The notes beneath the pieces are model-generated. The model saw only the letters and a program-made list of their open reading frames with translations, was not told where the DNA came from and ran no database searches. The position numbers were made by a program, and so were the translations under genes. Shown here piece by piece: positions 14,492 to 23,108 of a stretch of 26,882 nucleotides of DNA. Origin of the DNA: Methanocrinis alkalitolerans (lineage in GTDB: Archaea > Halobacteriota > Methanosarcinia > Methanotrichales > Methanotrichaceae); NCBI RefSeq assembly GCF_029167205.1, contig NZ_JARFPL010000032.1, forward strand, positions 1 to 26,882. The letters run 5' to 3'. Each line of letters starts with the position of its first letter. The stretch's first letter is position 1.

Positions 14492-16777
14492 GTGAGGAAG
14501 TTATGGCATATTCTGATGGCGGCAGCTTTGATCCCGCTTTTAACGGCCGGTTTGAGCTCACCGGTGGAGATCGATATCTTTGGAGGGTGCAGGGAGCTAC
14601 CCTTCATCTTGATGGCACCGCTTCCGGCGGCGGCGCTGGGGGGCGGTGGCGATCCCGGCGAGGATGAAGACGATGCCGACGCCTTCATCCTCAACGGCGA
14701 TGAGGACGCAGCAGAGGTCCGGCTCCTCGCCTCGGACGCTGGGGGGTTCGTCATAGACCTCCACCTCCGGGGGCTGAAGGTGGAGGTTGCCGAAATCGGG
14801 GGCGAAACCTTCCACGTCCTCACCGTCTCGGAAAAAGCCACCACCATTGAGGTGGGCAGGCCCGAGATTCCGGTGGTGAGCGAGGTCATAGCCGTCCCCG
14901 CCGGGGCGAGGATCAGGGCCACAGTGATCAAGTCGTCGTACTCAGCCTACCCCGGGTACAGGGTCCGGCCGTTCCAGCCGCCGGAGGTCGACTGTGACCC
15001 CTCCGGGGAGGCCCGGCCCTTCGTCATCGACGAGGAGTTCTATTCTCAAGACGCATTTTACCCCCGAGAGCTCGTCGTCGTTGGCGCTCCCGGAACCTGG
15101 AGAGACCTGGATGTGGTGGAGCTTCAGATGAACCCCGTCGCCTTCAACCCCGCCTCCGGCGAGCTGAGGGTATACGACCATCTGAGGGTCAGGATCGATT
15201 ACGAAGGCGCAACCCTGGAGGAGAGGAGGGCTGAGCCGAAGTTTTCCAGGATGTATCGGGACGTGATCCTGAACTACGACGCCCTCGACCTCGTGGTGGC
15301 GGAGGCAAAAGCAAGCGAAAGGGAGCTTCCCCTCATCGGAGACGCCGGGATAGACGGGCCGAGGGCGAGTTCAGATCTCGTGAAGTACCTCTCGATAAGG
15401 CATGAAGGACAGGCGTCTTATGAGAGCGTCAGCCCCCTGCTGGAGATGCGGGCTGAGAGGGGGCTTCCTTTCGTCTCCTACAGCTTTCCTTCATCGTCGA
15501 CCCCCTCGGCGGCGGATGTCAAAGAGGTCATAGCCGCAGTTTACGGATCCCATCCTGAGCTCGAGTACGTCCTTATAGTGGGAGATATCGGCCGGCTGCC
15601 CTGGTACCCCAACTGGGCCCCATCGTCATCCTTTCGGCTCTACTTTCCGACGATGACCATACCCAGCGACTACTGGTACGGCTGCGTTGCAGGAGACGAC
15701 CTCTACCCGGAGCTGGCGGTGGGCCGGATATCGGCCAAAGACGACGGAGAGGTCTGCCAGCAGGTGAATAAGATCCTCAGCTATGAGATGAGGCAGCCTT
15801 CTGGCGGCTGGAGGCCGAAGGTCCTCCTCGTCGCCCACGCCCAGGACGCTCCGGGCAAGTACCAGGGGTGCAAGGAGTCGATAAGGACGGCATCGTATGC
15901 CCGCCCCTTCGTCTTCGAGACCGCCTACGGGGCTAACCCTGCCGAGGGCGGCGACGGTGCCAACAACGCCGACGTTATGCTGGCCATCGATTCGGGGGTG
16001 GGGATCGTCAACTATCGGGGGCATGGGGGCTATACGTACTGGGGGTCGGGCTGGAACTATGCAGGCGAGAGCTACGGGACGGCAGAGGCCCACGCCCTGG
16101 AGAAGGGGCTTATGACCCCCATAATCTTCAGCATCGCCTGTTACAACGCAGCCCTGGACCATTCCGGCGAGTGCCTCGGGGAGGCCTTCGTCAAGGACGA
16201 CGGATCTGCCGTGGCATTTATCGGAGCTTCAAGGCCCTCCTGGACGGTGCAAAACCACGACTTCGACTCTTTCCTTTTGGATGCCGTCGGAAACGAGGAT
16301 ATTAGAGATCTCGGCTGGGTCTTAAACGATGCCAACGTCGAGCTCCTCGCCAAGTACGGCTCCTCCTCGGTGGCCGCAGACAACGTCAAGATGTACCTGC
16401 TCTTAGGAGACCCGGCGCTGGAGGTGAGGCTCGAAGAGCCTAACTATTCACCACAGACCCCTTCAAGTCCGAGGGGTCCCGACAGGGGCAAGATCGACCT
16501 CGAGTACAGCTACTCCGCCTCATCGACGGATCCCGACGGCGACCCTTTGAGATACACCTTCGACTGGGGCGACGGCGCGACGTCGCAGACCGACTTCGTC
16601 GACTCCGGAGCGTCCGCCGGCCTCGCCCACCGCTGGGATAGCCCTGGGGTCTACGCCGTCAGGGTCAGGGCCGGGGACGTCCACGGCGCGTCTTCGGAAT
16701 GGTCGCAGCCCCTGGAGGTGACGGTGCTGTCGAGGGTCAATAGGGTCGCAGGGGTCCAAAGATCGATGATTTTCTGA
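14492..16777 (+). CDS. secreted C25 (gingipain-like) cysteine protease with PKD domain
   Basis: GTG start at 14492 follows a G-rich ribosome site and gives a signal peptide (MRKLWHILMAAALIPLLTAG). The 761-residue protein then has a C25-type propeptide region (about 60-250), the caspase-like C25 catalytic domain (about 290-650) and a PKD domain (about 655-745, with DWGDGATSQ). The catalytic pair is visible: His511 in NYRGHGG and Cys550 in FSIACYNA. It should act outside the cell as a surface or sheath-associated protease. It ends RVNRVAGVQRSMIF, a tail shared with the next two genes. Gene order and similar architecture mark it as a tandem paralogue of the gene at 16849. Confidence 0.9.
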   Translation: MRKLWHILMAAALIPLLTAGLSSPVEIDIFGGCRELPFILMAPLPAAALGGGGDPGEDEDDADAFILNGDEDAAEVRLLASDAGGFVIDLHLRGLKVEVAEIGGETFHVLTVSEKATTIEVGRPEIPVVSEVIAVPAGARIRATVIKSSYSAYPGYRVRPFQPPEVDCDPSGEARPFVIDEEFYSQDAFYPRELVVVGAPGTWRDLDVVELQMNPVAFNPASGELRVYDHLRVRIDYEGATLEERRAEPKFSRMYRDVILNYDALDLVVAEAKASERELPLIGDAGIDGPRASSDLVKYLSIRHEGQASYESVSPLLEMRAERGLPFVSYSFPSSSTPSAADVKEVIAAVYGSHPELEYVLIVGDIGRLPWYPNWAPSSSFRLYFPTMTIPSDYWYGCVAGDDLYPELAVGRISAKDDGEVCQQVNKILSYEMRQPSGGWRPKVLLVAHAQDAPGKYQGCKESIRTASYARPFVFETAYGANPAEGGDGANNADVMLAIDSGVGIVNYRGHGGYTYWGSGWNYAGESYGTAEAHALEKGLMTPIIFSIACYNAALDHSGECLGEAFVKDDGSAVAFIGASRPSWTVQNHDFDSFLLDAVGNEDIRDLGWVLNDANVELLAKYGSSSVAADNVKMYLLLGDPALEVRLEEPNYSPQTPSSPRGPDRGKIDLEYSYSASSTDPDGDPLRYTFDWGDGATSQTDFVDSGASAGLAHRWDSPGVYAVRVRAGDVHGASSEWSQPLEVTVLSRVNRVAGVQRSMIF

Positions 16778-16823
16778 AGGTTTTTGACCGACGAGTCCCG
16801 TTAAAGTCTTGCAGATTGTAAGA

Positions 16824-16831
16824 GTATATAA
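16824..16831 (+). promoter_or_regulatory. TATA box of the second C25 protease gene
   Basis: GTATATAA lies 18-25 nt before the GTG and about 25 nt before the ATG codons at 16852 and 16855. Transcription would then begin at or next to the start codon, suggesting a very short leader or use of one of the later ATGs. Confidence 0.5.
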
Positions 16832-16848
16832 TTGAAGTTCAAAGGTGC

Positions 16849-19236
16849 GTGATGATGAGCTCAAAGGATGGGACGATTATTTCCAGAAAAGATGGCGGTT
16901 CTGTCGGCTGCGTTGCAGCCATATTACTTCTGGCGCTTAACGCCTTCTTGATCCCTTCAGTTTTTGGAGGTCTACCTCCGATGGATGACGATTACGGGAA
17001 GGTGCGGATAGTCCTGGAGGCGAAAGATTACAGCATAACCAGGGACGAAAGAGGATTTGACGTCATAATGATGGACGGCTTCGCCTCTACCACATCATCG
17101 GGAGATCCGATGCTGGTCCACAAGGTCTATGACGTCCTGATCCCCCCCGAGGCGGTTGGAGAGGAGCTGAAGCTGGAGATCGTCTCTGCCGAGGTTCAGG
17201 TCCTGGATGGGACCTTCGAGATACCGCCGGTGGGGGCTATAGCCCCCGTGGCAGGGGAGCGGGAGCTGGCCGCCGATGAGGTGGGGATCGAATACTGGGG
17301 GGAGGGCAAGAGCATAACAGACGGGATAAACCTCGACGTCTACGAAAAGGACGCTGATTATCCTGAGAACTTCCTGGAGCTTCTCCCGCCCTCTCAGATG
17401 AGGAAGTGGAAGTTTGCGCGGTTGGACTACACGCCTTTCACGTACAACCCGGTGTCAAAGAAGCTCACTGTGATAAAGAGCGCGGTGGTGGAGATCAGCT
17501 ACGGAGTCTCTCCCGCCCCCCTGGACAGAACTCTTCTGACCGATACCGTGATGGACGATGTCGCAGCGGGGATGTTCGTCAATTACGAAGAAGGCAGATT
17601 GTGGTATGAAGAGGCGGCGATGAAGGCGGCGATAAAGATGGAGGCGAAGCCCCTGGCGGCAGCCGACTACGTCATAATAACCACCAACGCCATCGTCGCC
17701 AACAGCGCAAAGCTGAACGCCTTCAAATCCCATAAAGAGAGCCTGGGATACAGCGTTCTCGTGGTCACCGAGACGGACTTTTTAGGATTGACGGGACAGG
17801 CCCCCAACCAAAGGGCGGAGAAGATCCGCCAGTGGCTCAAGGAGAACTACCTTACAAAGGGGATAAAATACGTCCTTTTAATCGGCGATCCAAGACCCTT
17901 TGAGAGCGGTGAGGGAGACGTGCCGATGAAGATGTGCTGGCCGAGGTATTCGGAAGATAGTCATCGCGAAGCTCCCACGGACTACTTCTACGCCGACCTG
18001 ACGGGCAACTGGGACAGAAACGCAAACCAGATCTACGGCGAATGGGTCGATTTTACAGCCTCCGGCGGCGTCGATCTGACCGCGGAGGTCTACGTCGGAA
18101 GGATACCGGTCTACGATGCCGGCTACAGTACCCTCGACGCCATCCTTCAGAAGATCATCGACTACGAGACCTCTCTATCCACCGGCTGGCGAAAGAGCGC
18201 CCTTCTGCCGATGTCCTTCCTTGACGGGGGCGTTTATGGCTATTCCGCAACGGACTATGGCGCTCTGGGTGAAGAGATGAAGGTGAAATTCCTCGATGGC
18301 GCTGGCTTCTCCTGCTATCGGATGTACCAGCAGGGCAGCGGAGCCTGCGGGGTGAACTCGGCATACTCAAGCGAGGCGGAGCTGAGAGGGGGGACGGGGG
18401 TGAGAGATCGATGGGCCGGAGACGACTACGGGATAGTCAGCTGGGCGGGACACGGCAGCCCTGTTCATACAGAAGTCGGCTATTCAAAGCCCGCCGTTTG
18501 TTATGACGGCGCCCTCTTCGTTAGCTCCTATGCTTCGAGCCTAAACGACCTGCGTCCCTCTTTCGTATATCACGGGTCCTGCAGCAACGCCCATCCTGAG
18601 ACGAAGGATAACGTCGCTTATTCTGTCCTGAAGAAAGGCGGCATCAGCACCCTGGGATCGACGAGGGTGTGCTGGTATTACCTCGGGGAGTCCTTCGGTG
18701 GTTTCGAAGGGAGCCCATCGGTGGGAGGTATCGGCTTCGGGTACGTAAAGAGGATCGTTCAGGAGCTTCCCGGCGCAGATGCCCTCTACCAGCTCAAGCA
18801 GACGATATATCCGTCGGGATCTGCCATGTTGATGAACTGGTACGACTTCAACCTGTACGGAGATCCAGCCCTAAATATAAGGTTGGAGGTGCCTAACTCG
18901 CCTCCGGAGACCCCCGACAGGCCGGTGGGTCCCAACAGTGGAAAAATCGGCTTATTATATAGTTATTCTGCTGTTTCAGATGACCCCGACGGCGACCAGT
19001 TGAGATACGTCTTCGATTGGGGCGACGCCACCACGTCGCAGACCGGCTTCGTCGATTCGGGCACTACCGGGAGCCTCACCCACCTCTGGAATGTGGAGGG
19101 GGTCTACAATATTAGGGTCAGGGCCGAAGACGTCCGGGGTGCGACCTCGGAGTGGTCCGAGCCGCTGGAGGTGTCGATATTTCAAGGGGTGAATAGGGTT
19201 GCTGGCGTTCGAAGATCGCCGATTTTTGGTTTTTAA
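16849..19236 (+). CDS. secreted C25 (gingipain-like) cysteine protease with PKD domain, paralogue 2
   Basis: The frame opens GTG-ATG-ATG (16849, 16852, 16855), any of which could start; numbering here uses 16849, giving 795 residues. A hydrophobic segment (VAAILLLALNAFLIPSVFGG, about 23-42) is the signal peptide. A propeptide region precedes the C25 catalytic domain (about 290-690), with His535 in SWAGHGS and Cys578 in YHGSCSNA, the classic C25 pair. A PKD domain (about 695-780, FDWGDATTSQ) and the tail GVNRVAGVRRSPIFGF follow. Active-site residues are intact, so it is probably an active extracellular protease. It is diverged from the neighbour at 14492 in the N-terminal half but close in the PKD and tail. 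Confidence 0.9.
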   Translation: MMMSSKDGTIISRKDGGSVGCVAAILLLALNAFLIPSVFGGLPPMDDDYGKVRIVLEAKDYSITRDERGFDVIMMDGFASTTSSGDPMLVHKVYDVLIPPEAVGEELKLEIVSAEVQVLDGTFEIPPVGAIAPVAGERELAADEVGIEYWGEGKSITDGINLDVYEKDADYPENFLELLPPSQMRKWKFARLDYTPFTYNPVSKKLTVIKSAVVEISYGVSPAPLDRTLLTDTVMDDVAAGMFVNYEEGRLWYEEAAMKAAIKMEAKPLAAADYVIITTNAIVANSAKLNAFKSHKESLGYSVLVVTETDFLGLTGQAPNQRAEKIRQWLKENYLTKGIKYVLLIGDPRPFESGEGDVPMKMCWPRYSEDSHREAPTDYFYADLTGNWDRNANQIYGEWVDFTASGGVDLTAEVYVGRIPVYDAGYSTLDAILQKIIDYETSLSTGWRKSALLPMSFLDGGVYGYSATDYGALGEEMKVKFLDGAGFSCYRMYQQGSGACGVNSAYSSEAELRGGTGVRDRWAGDDYGIVSWAGHGSPVHTEVGYSKPAVCYDGALFVSSYASSLNDLRPSFVYHGSCSNAHPETKDNVAYSVLKKGGISTLGSTRVCWYYLGESFGGFEGSPSVGGIGFGYVKRIVQELPGADALYQLKQTIYPSGSAMLMNWYDFNLYGDPALNIRLEVPNSPPETPDRPVGPNSGKIGLLYSYSAVSDDPDGDQLRYVFDWGDATTSQTGFVDSGTTGSLTHLWNVEGVYNIRVRAEDVRGATSEWSEPLEVSIFQGVNRVAGVRRSPIFGF

Positions 19237-19237
19237 C

Positions 19238-19287
19238 CAGATATATTGGAGACGTCTTTTGATAACTTTAGTCGATCTCCCAAAATG
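19238..19287 (+). repeat. 3'-flank repeat, copy 1 of 2
   Basis: CAGATAT..GGA.ACGT..TTTG..AACTT..GT.GATCTC.CAAAATG after this gene is repeated, diverged, after the third PKD gene (20074-20123). The similarity continues upstream into the coding tails, so the duplication unit covered the PKD domain, tail and 3' flank. The rest of the gap (19288-19543) has an open frame from 19313 (KLTYHGNPVKYGRTGKA...) that I do not recognise and regard as a relic or untranslated. Confidence 0.65.
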
Positions 19288-19483
19288 GGTAATCTATCCC
19301 AATTAGGTTTATATGTCATTTTTCAAATTGACTTACCACGGAAATCCTGTCAAGTATGGAAGAACCGGAAAGGCCACCCAGCTTTTGAAATATACAACCT
19401 TCGAGGAAGTCTTTGTGGAGAACAAGGTAAAGGTGAAGTCAAAGGCCTCGGGACTGTATAAGAGCATCTCCTTTTCAAAAAAC

Positions 19484-19491
19484 CTATATAT
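19484..19491 (+). promoter_or_regulatory. TATA box of the short PKD gene
   Basis: CTATATAT stands 53-60 nt before the ATG at 19544, predicting a leader of about 30 nt with a GGGGGT ribosome site. Its position inside the longer upstream frame argues that the longer frame is not the real gene start. Confidence 0.55.
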
Positions 19492-19543
19492 CTTGATGTC
19501 GCAGCTACTTGAGCGATGTAGCCATGAAGTTGTGGGGGTAATT

Positions 19544-20065
19544 ATGATCTCAGCTGAGAAGCGGGGTGCTCATTCAGCGAAGCGATTTTTGGGGCTCTCT
19601 TGGACAGTTAAGATCTTGTCTCTTCTGGGGACCCTCTTCGTCCTCCAGGCCGTTGGAGGCTCATCTTCGTTGGAGGAGGGAGTGGGAGCGACGGTCGCTC
19701 TGAGATGGGGGGAAGAGCTTCTCGATAACCAAGAAGACGCCCTTTATTACAAGGCCCGAGGATCCTCAGAGATCGGTCATCTATATGGATCAAAAGATGG
19801 CGGTGGAGCAGGGACGGAGGTTGCCGGGGACCTGGTGAAGTACATCTTCGACTGGGGCGACGGGACCGTCTCGGAGACGGAGTTCGTCGATCCGGGGACG
19901 GTTGTGAGCCTCTCTCACATCTGGGATAGCCCTGGGATCTACTCCGTCAGGGTCAGGGCCGAGGACGTCTACGGCGCGTCCTCGGAGTGGTCTGAGTCGA
20001 TCGAGGTGACGATAGTTCAGAGGGTGAATAGAGTTGCTGGCGCCCGCAGATCGCCGATTTTTTAG
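19544..20065 (+). CDS. secreted PKD-domain protein, catalytic domain lost
   Basis: The ATG at 19544 with GGGGGT just upstream yields 173 residues; the frame is open further up to 19313 but lacks a ribosome site and the TATA box falls inside it. A basic N-terminus and hydrophobic helix (TVKILSLLGTLFVLQAVGG, about 20-39) form a signal peptide or anchor. After about 50 linker residues a PKD domain follows (YIFDWGDGTVSETEF, then SPGIYSVRVRAEDVYGASSE) and the tail RVNRVAGARRSPIF. It is a shortened relative of the two C25 proteases upstream, retaining only export signal, PKD and tail. It may act as a competing or scaffold surface protein, or be a degenerate copy; the maintained frame and promoter favour a functional gene. 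Confidence 0.72.
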   Translation: MISAEKRGAHSAKRFLGLSWTVKILSLLGTLFVLQAVGGSSSLEEGVGATVALRWGEELLDNQEDALYYKARGSSEIGHLYGSKDGGGAGTEVAGDLVKYIFDWGDGTVSETEFVDPGTVVSLSHIWDSPGIYSVRVRAEDVYGASSEWSESIEVTIVQRVNRVAGARRSPIF

Positions 20066-20073
20066 CATTAAAT

Positions 20074-20123
20074 CAGATATTAAGGAAACGTATCTTTGGC
20101 AACTTCGGTTGATCTCGCAAAAT
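20074..20123 (+). repeat. 3'-flank repeat, copy 2 of 2
   Basis: This is the diverged second copy of the flank at 19238-19287 (shared CAGATAT, AACTT, GATCTC, CAAAATG blocks in the same order and spacing). It supports duplication of the PKD gene ends as a block. Confidence 0.65.
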
Positions 20124-20131
20124 GAGCCCAG

Positions 20132-20143
20132 AATTTATTTATC
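20132..20143 (+). promoter_or_regulatory. TATA box of the papain-like protease gene
   Basis: AATTTATTTATC lies about 45-55 nt before the start codon, predicting a leader of roughly 20-25 nt that includes the CGGGGT ribosome site. Confidence 0.5.
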
Positions 20144-20186
20144 TTTAGTCGAAGAATAGCTGTCATACCAGAACTCGGGGTTAGTG

Positions 20187-22961
20187 ATGAAAATGAGTCG
20201 TAAAACGGTAATGGCATTGGTCGTCTTCGCATCGTTAATGGTTTTTTTCCCCGCCGCGGACGCGCTTGATGATATAGAGCTATTGACCATGAAAGACGAT
20301 GTGGTGGCGGCGGGAGGAGACTGGGACGCCATCGAAGCTCTCCTGGATTCCCTCTCGCTGGAGGATAGGGAGCTTGTCATAGCAACTTATCCCGAGCGCC
20401 TGGCGGAGCTGGAGGCGGTGAGGAGGGCGATCGAGGAGACCGGAGCGAACTGGACGGCGGGGCTGAACAGCGTATCGATCCTGCCCCCGGAGCTGAGGCC
20501 CGGGACCGGATGGCTTCCGCTCTCCGCAAAGGAGGGGGGCTTGTTCGGGGAGGTCGTTAGGATATCCTCCAGCGAAGACGGGCCTGCAGCCCTGGCGCTC
20601 CCCGAGAGCTGGGACTGGAGGTCTGTCAGCGGAGCCGACTGGACGACCCCGATCAAGGACCAGGGGCAATGCGGCTCATGCTGGGCCTTCGGTCCTCTCG
20701 CCGCCATCGAGTCCCGGGTGAAGCTCGCCGCCGATAACCCCCAGCTCATACCCGACTTCTCGGAGCAGTACCTCGTATCCTGCAGCCCCGGAAGCTGCAG
20801 CGGCGGGTATATGAACACCACCGCCGACTGGATCCTCTGTCAGGGGACGGTGGACGAGGCCTGCTTCCCATACGTGGCGCAGGACACGGTCCCCTGCAGC
20901 GAGAGCTGTTTTGACCGGAATTCGCGGAAGTACAAGGGCGAGGGGTGGTCCTGGGTCTCGGGGAACTCTAACATCATCGATGAAGATAGGATAAAACAGG
21001 AGATCCTCGCCGGCGGGCCGGTCACGGCAGCCATGGAAGTCTACACCGACTTTTACAACTACAACGGCGGAGTCTACCAGTACACCACCGGCGAGCTTGA
21101 GGGCGGCCACTGCATCGCCATCGTCGGCTGGGGCAAAGAGGGCTCCACAGACTACTGGATCTGCAAGAACTCCTGGGGTACCGGTTGGGGCGAAGCCGGA
21201 TGGTTCAAGATAAAGATGGGAGAGGTGAACATAGGCCTCGAGGCGGTGGCCTACCAGCCGAAGGTCCGGGGAAAGGTCCTCTTCTACGAAGGGCACGAGC
21301 CCTGGGAGGAGTTTGAGCTTTTAAAGAGGTACAGCGAGTGGGGCAACAGGCTCGCCAGCAATGGATACCTCGTCCACAGCAGCGCCACCGTTCCCCTGAG
21401 CCTGGACCTCTTGAGCTGCTACGACGTGGTGATAATCTCTAACCCCACCACGTCCTTCAGCGTCGCGGAGCTTGCCGCCATCAAGGAGTTTGTGAAGCGT
21501 GGGAGGGTCATCGCCGCCGGGGACGGAGACCTCTTCGACAGCTACTACATCTACAGGCAGGAGAACGAGAAGGTCGCCGTCCAGTACGTCGACTGGCTCG
21601 CCACCGGCGACGGAGGGGGCCTGATGGTGATGGGGGAGCGGTCCGTCTCGAACGCCGCCGCCAACCAGGTCGGTAGCCTCTTCGGCCTGAAGATAAACTC
21701 CGACACGATATACGACCCGATGCGGTACGAGACCGAGCCCGGCTGGCCGGTCCTGGGGCCGAAGGAGAACGTCCTGGTCCTCGCGTCCGCAAGCCTCGCG
21801 ATCTCCAAGGACGCCTTCCCTCTGGCGAGGGCGACATCTTCAGGGTATGTAGCGACAGCAGCAGCAACTTATGAGACGGCCGATGCCTCGGGCGAAAGCT
21901 TCCGTGCTGAATTCGCCGGTGGCTTGGCTAATGAGGGGGCCGATCCCATAATCGATCTGATCCCGCCGGAGCTCGATTCCCAGGCCGCAGCCGGAGAGCT
22001 CGAACCCCCGACTATCTCGATCGAAGACCTCCCTGCCGGAGAGAACGGATCCTACGGCTCCGGGGCTGAGCATCCCGGATACGAGATCCTGCCGGAAGAT
22101 ATGCCGCCCGTCGGAAAGGTGCTCCCTGAGGGGGAGCTGACGGCTCCCGATGAAAAGGTGGAGGTCGCCTTCTCACCGGTCCCCCTGGCGGGGCTCGCTT
22201 TTGCGGGGCCCATCGGGATCGCGGCGGTGGACTTCGGGAGGAAGGGGGAGGATACTGCAGGATTTTGGCGATCTTCAACACGAACCTGGTACTTCAACTA
22301 CGACAACGCCGGTACAAGTGATTACAGCTTCTACTGGGCAGGTCAAAGTACCGACATACCTTTAGTGGGTGATTGGAACGGTGACGGCAAGGATACTGCA
22401 GGATTTTGGCGACCTTCAACTCAAACTTGGTACTTCAACTACGACAACGCCGGTACGAGTGAGTATAGCTTCTACTGGGCAGGTCAAAGTACCGACATAC
22501 CCTTAGTGGGTGATTGGAACGGTGACGGCAAGGATACTGCAGGATTTTGGCGGCCTTCAACCCGAACTTGGTACTTCAACTACGACAATGCCGGTACGAG
22601 TGAGTATAGTTTCGTATGGGACGAATGTAAAAGTACTGACATACCCCTTGTAGGTGACTGGAACGGTGACGGCAAGGATACTGCAGGATTTTGGCGGCCT
22701 TCAACTCGAACCTGGTACTTCAACTACGACAACGCCGGTACGAGTGAGTATAGCTTCTACTGGGCAGGTCAAAGTACCGACATACCTTTAGTGGGTGACT
22801 GGAACGGTGACGGCAAGGACACTGCAGGATTTTGGCGACCTTCAACAAGAACCTGGTACTTCAACTACGACAACGCCGGTACAAGTGAGTATAGTTTCGT
22901 ATGGGACGAATGTAAAAGTACTGACATACCCCTTGTAGGTGACTGGTACAAGCCTAATTAG
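20187..22961 (+). CDS. secreted papain-like (C1A) protease with five C-terminal repeats
   Basis: Possible starts are GTG 20184, ATG 20187 and ATG 20193; the ATG at 20187 suits the GGGGT upstream. Numbering uses 20184. A signal peptide (TVMALVVFASLMVFFPAADA) precedes a propeptide-like part (about 30-135). The C1A domain spans about 138-355 with Gln160, Cys166 (GQCGSCWAF), His309 (GGHCIAIVGWG) and Asn329 (KNSWGTGW), a complete papain tetrad. Residues 358-560 resemble a Rossmann-like/GATase-like region (KVLFYEGHEPWEEF, DVVIISNP, GRVIAAGDGD) of unknown role. An acidic, Pro/Ala-rich linker leads to five 47-48-residue repeats from about 690 to the end. Probably a large extracellular enzyme; no membrane anchor is seen. 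Confidence 0.92.
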   Translation: MKMSRKTVMALVVFASLMVFFPAADALDDIELLTMKDDVVAAGGDWDAIEALLDSLSLEDRELVIATYPERLAELEAVRRAIEETGANWTAGLNSVSILPPELRPGTGWLPLSAKEGGLFGEVVRISSSEDGPAALALPESWDWRSVSGADWTTPIKDQGQCGSCWAFGPLAAIESRVKLAADNPQLIPDFSEQYLVSCSPGSCSGGYMNTTADWILCQGTVDEACFPYVAQDTVPCSESCFDRNSRKYKGEGWSWVSGNSNIIDEDRIKQEILAGGPVTAAMEVYTDFYNYNGGVYQYTTGELEGGHCIAIVGWGKEGSTDYWICKNSWGTGWGEAGWFKIKMGEVNIGLEAVAYQPKVRGKVLFYEGHEPWEEFELLKRYSEWGNRLASNGYLVHSSATVPLSLDLLSCYDVVIISNPTTSFSVAELAAIKEFVKRGRVIAAGDGDLFDSYYIYRQENEKVAVQYVDWLATGDGGGLMVMGERSVSNAAANQVGSLFGLKINSDTIYDPMRYETEPGWPVLGPKENVLVLASASLAISKDAFPLARATSSGYVATAAATYETADASGESFRAEFAGGLANEGADPIIDLIPPELDSQAAAGELEPPTISIEDLPAGENGSYGSGAEHPGYEILPEDMPPVGKVLPEGELTAPDEKVEVAFSPVPLAGLAFAGPIGIAAVDFGRKGEDTAGFWRSSTRTWYFNYDNAGTSDYSFYWAGQSTDIPLVGDWNGDGKDTAGFWRPSTQTWYFNYDNAGTSEYSFYWAGQSTDIPLVGDWNGDGKDTAGFWRPSTRTWYFNYDNAGTSEYSFVWDECKSTDIPLVGDWNGDGKDTAGFWRPSTRTWYFNYDNAGTSEYSFYWAGQSTDIPLVGDWNGDGKDTAGFWRPSTRTWYFNYDNAGTSEYSFVWDECKSTDIPLVGDWYKPN
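22251..22961 (+). repeat. five tandem 141/144-bp coding repeats
   Basis: Units start at 22251, 22392, 22533, 22677 and 22818 (steps 141, 141, 144, 141 and a final 144). Each encodes DTAGFWRPSTRTWYFNYDNA plus GTSEYSF, a variable pair, then STDIPLVGDWNGDGK. Units 1, 2 and 4 have FYWAGQ; units 3 and 5 have FVWDECK, one residue longer. DWNGDGKD resembles a calcium-binding DxNxDG loop, and the whole looks like FG-GAP/VCBS-type propeller blades. Units are almost identical at DNA level, which indicates recent expansion or gene conversion. Confidence 0.9.
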
Positions 22962-22973
22962 CGACGACCGATA

Positions 22974-23013
22974 TACCCACAGCATATCGCTGTGGGTACA
23001 TAAATATTTTTAT
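22974..23013 (+). terminator. hairpin terminator after the protease gene
   Basis: TACCCACAGC (22974-22983) pairs perfectly with GCTGTGGGTA (22989-22998) around a 5-base loop, then an A/T stretch with TTTTT (to 23013) follows. It lies 12 bases after the stop codon and separates the GC-rich protease locus from the AT-rich glycosylation genes. Confidence 0.75.
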
Positions 23014-23040
23014 TACAAATTCATATATTTGGGTAGGAAA

Positions 23041-23050
23041 AGTATAAATA
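23041..23050 (+). promoter_or_regulatory. promoter of the glycosyltransferase operon
   Basis: AGTATAAATA would start transcription near 23072, leaving a leader of about 37 nt with GGAGGAG at 23097-23103, 5 nt before the ATG. A second A/T block (TATTTAAATA, 23081-23090) is nearer but would start inside the gene. Confidence 0.5.
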
Positions 23051-23108
23051 ACAATTGCATTATAAGCAGCTCATACGGCATATTTAAATAATAAGCGGAG
23101 GAGATATA

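Noticed and set aside
14207..14931. Minus-strand frames over the start of the first C25 gene
   Set aside because: The part above about 14410 is the antisense of the protease; only the short tail near the palindrome may be tnpB-derived.
19246..19543. Two overlapping open frames before the short PKD gene as real genes
   Set aside because: No recognisable domain, no good ribosome site, and the TATA box of the next gene lies within them; possibly a relic.
22251..22961. Regular repeats considered as a CRISPR-like array
   Set aside because: Units are 141-144 bp, in frame, contiguous without spacers and encode protein repeats.
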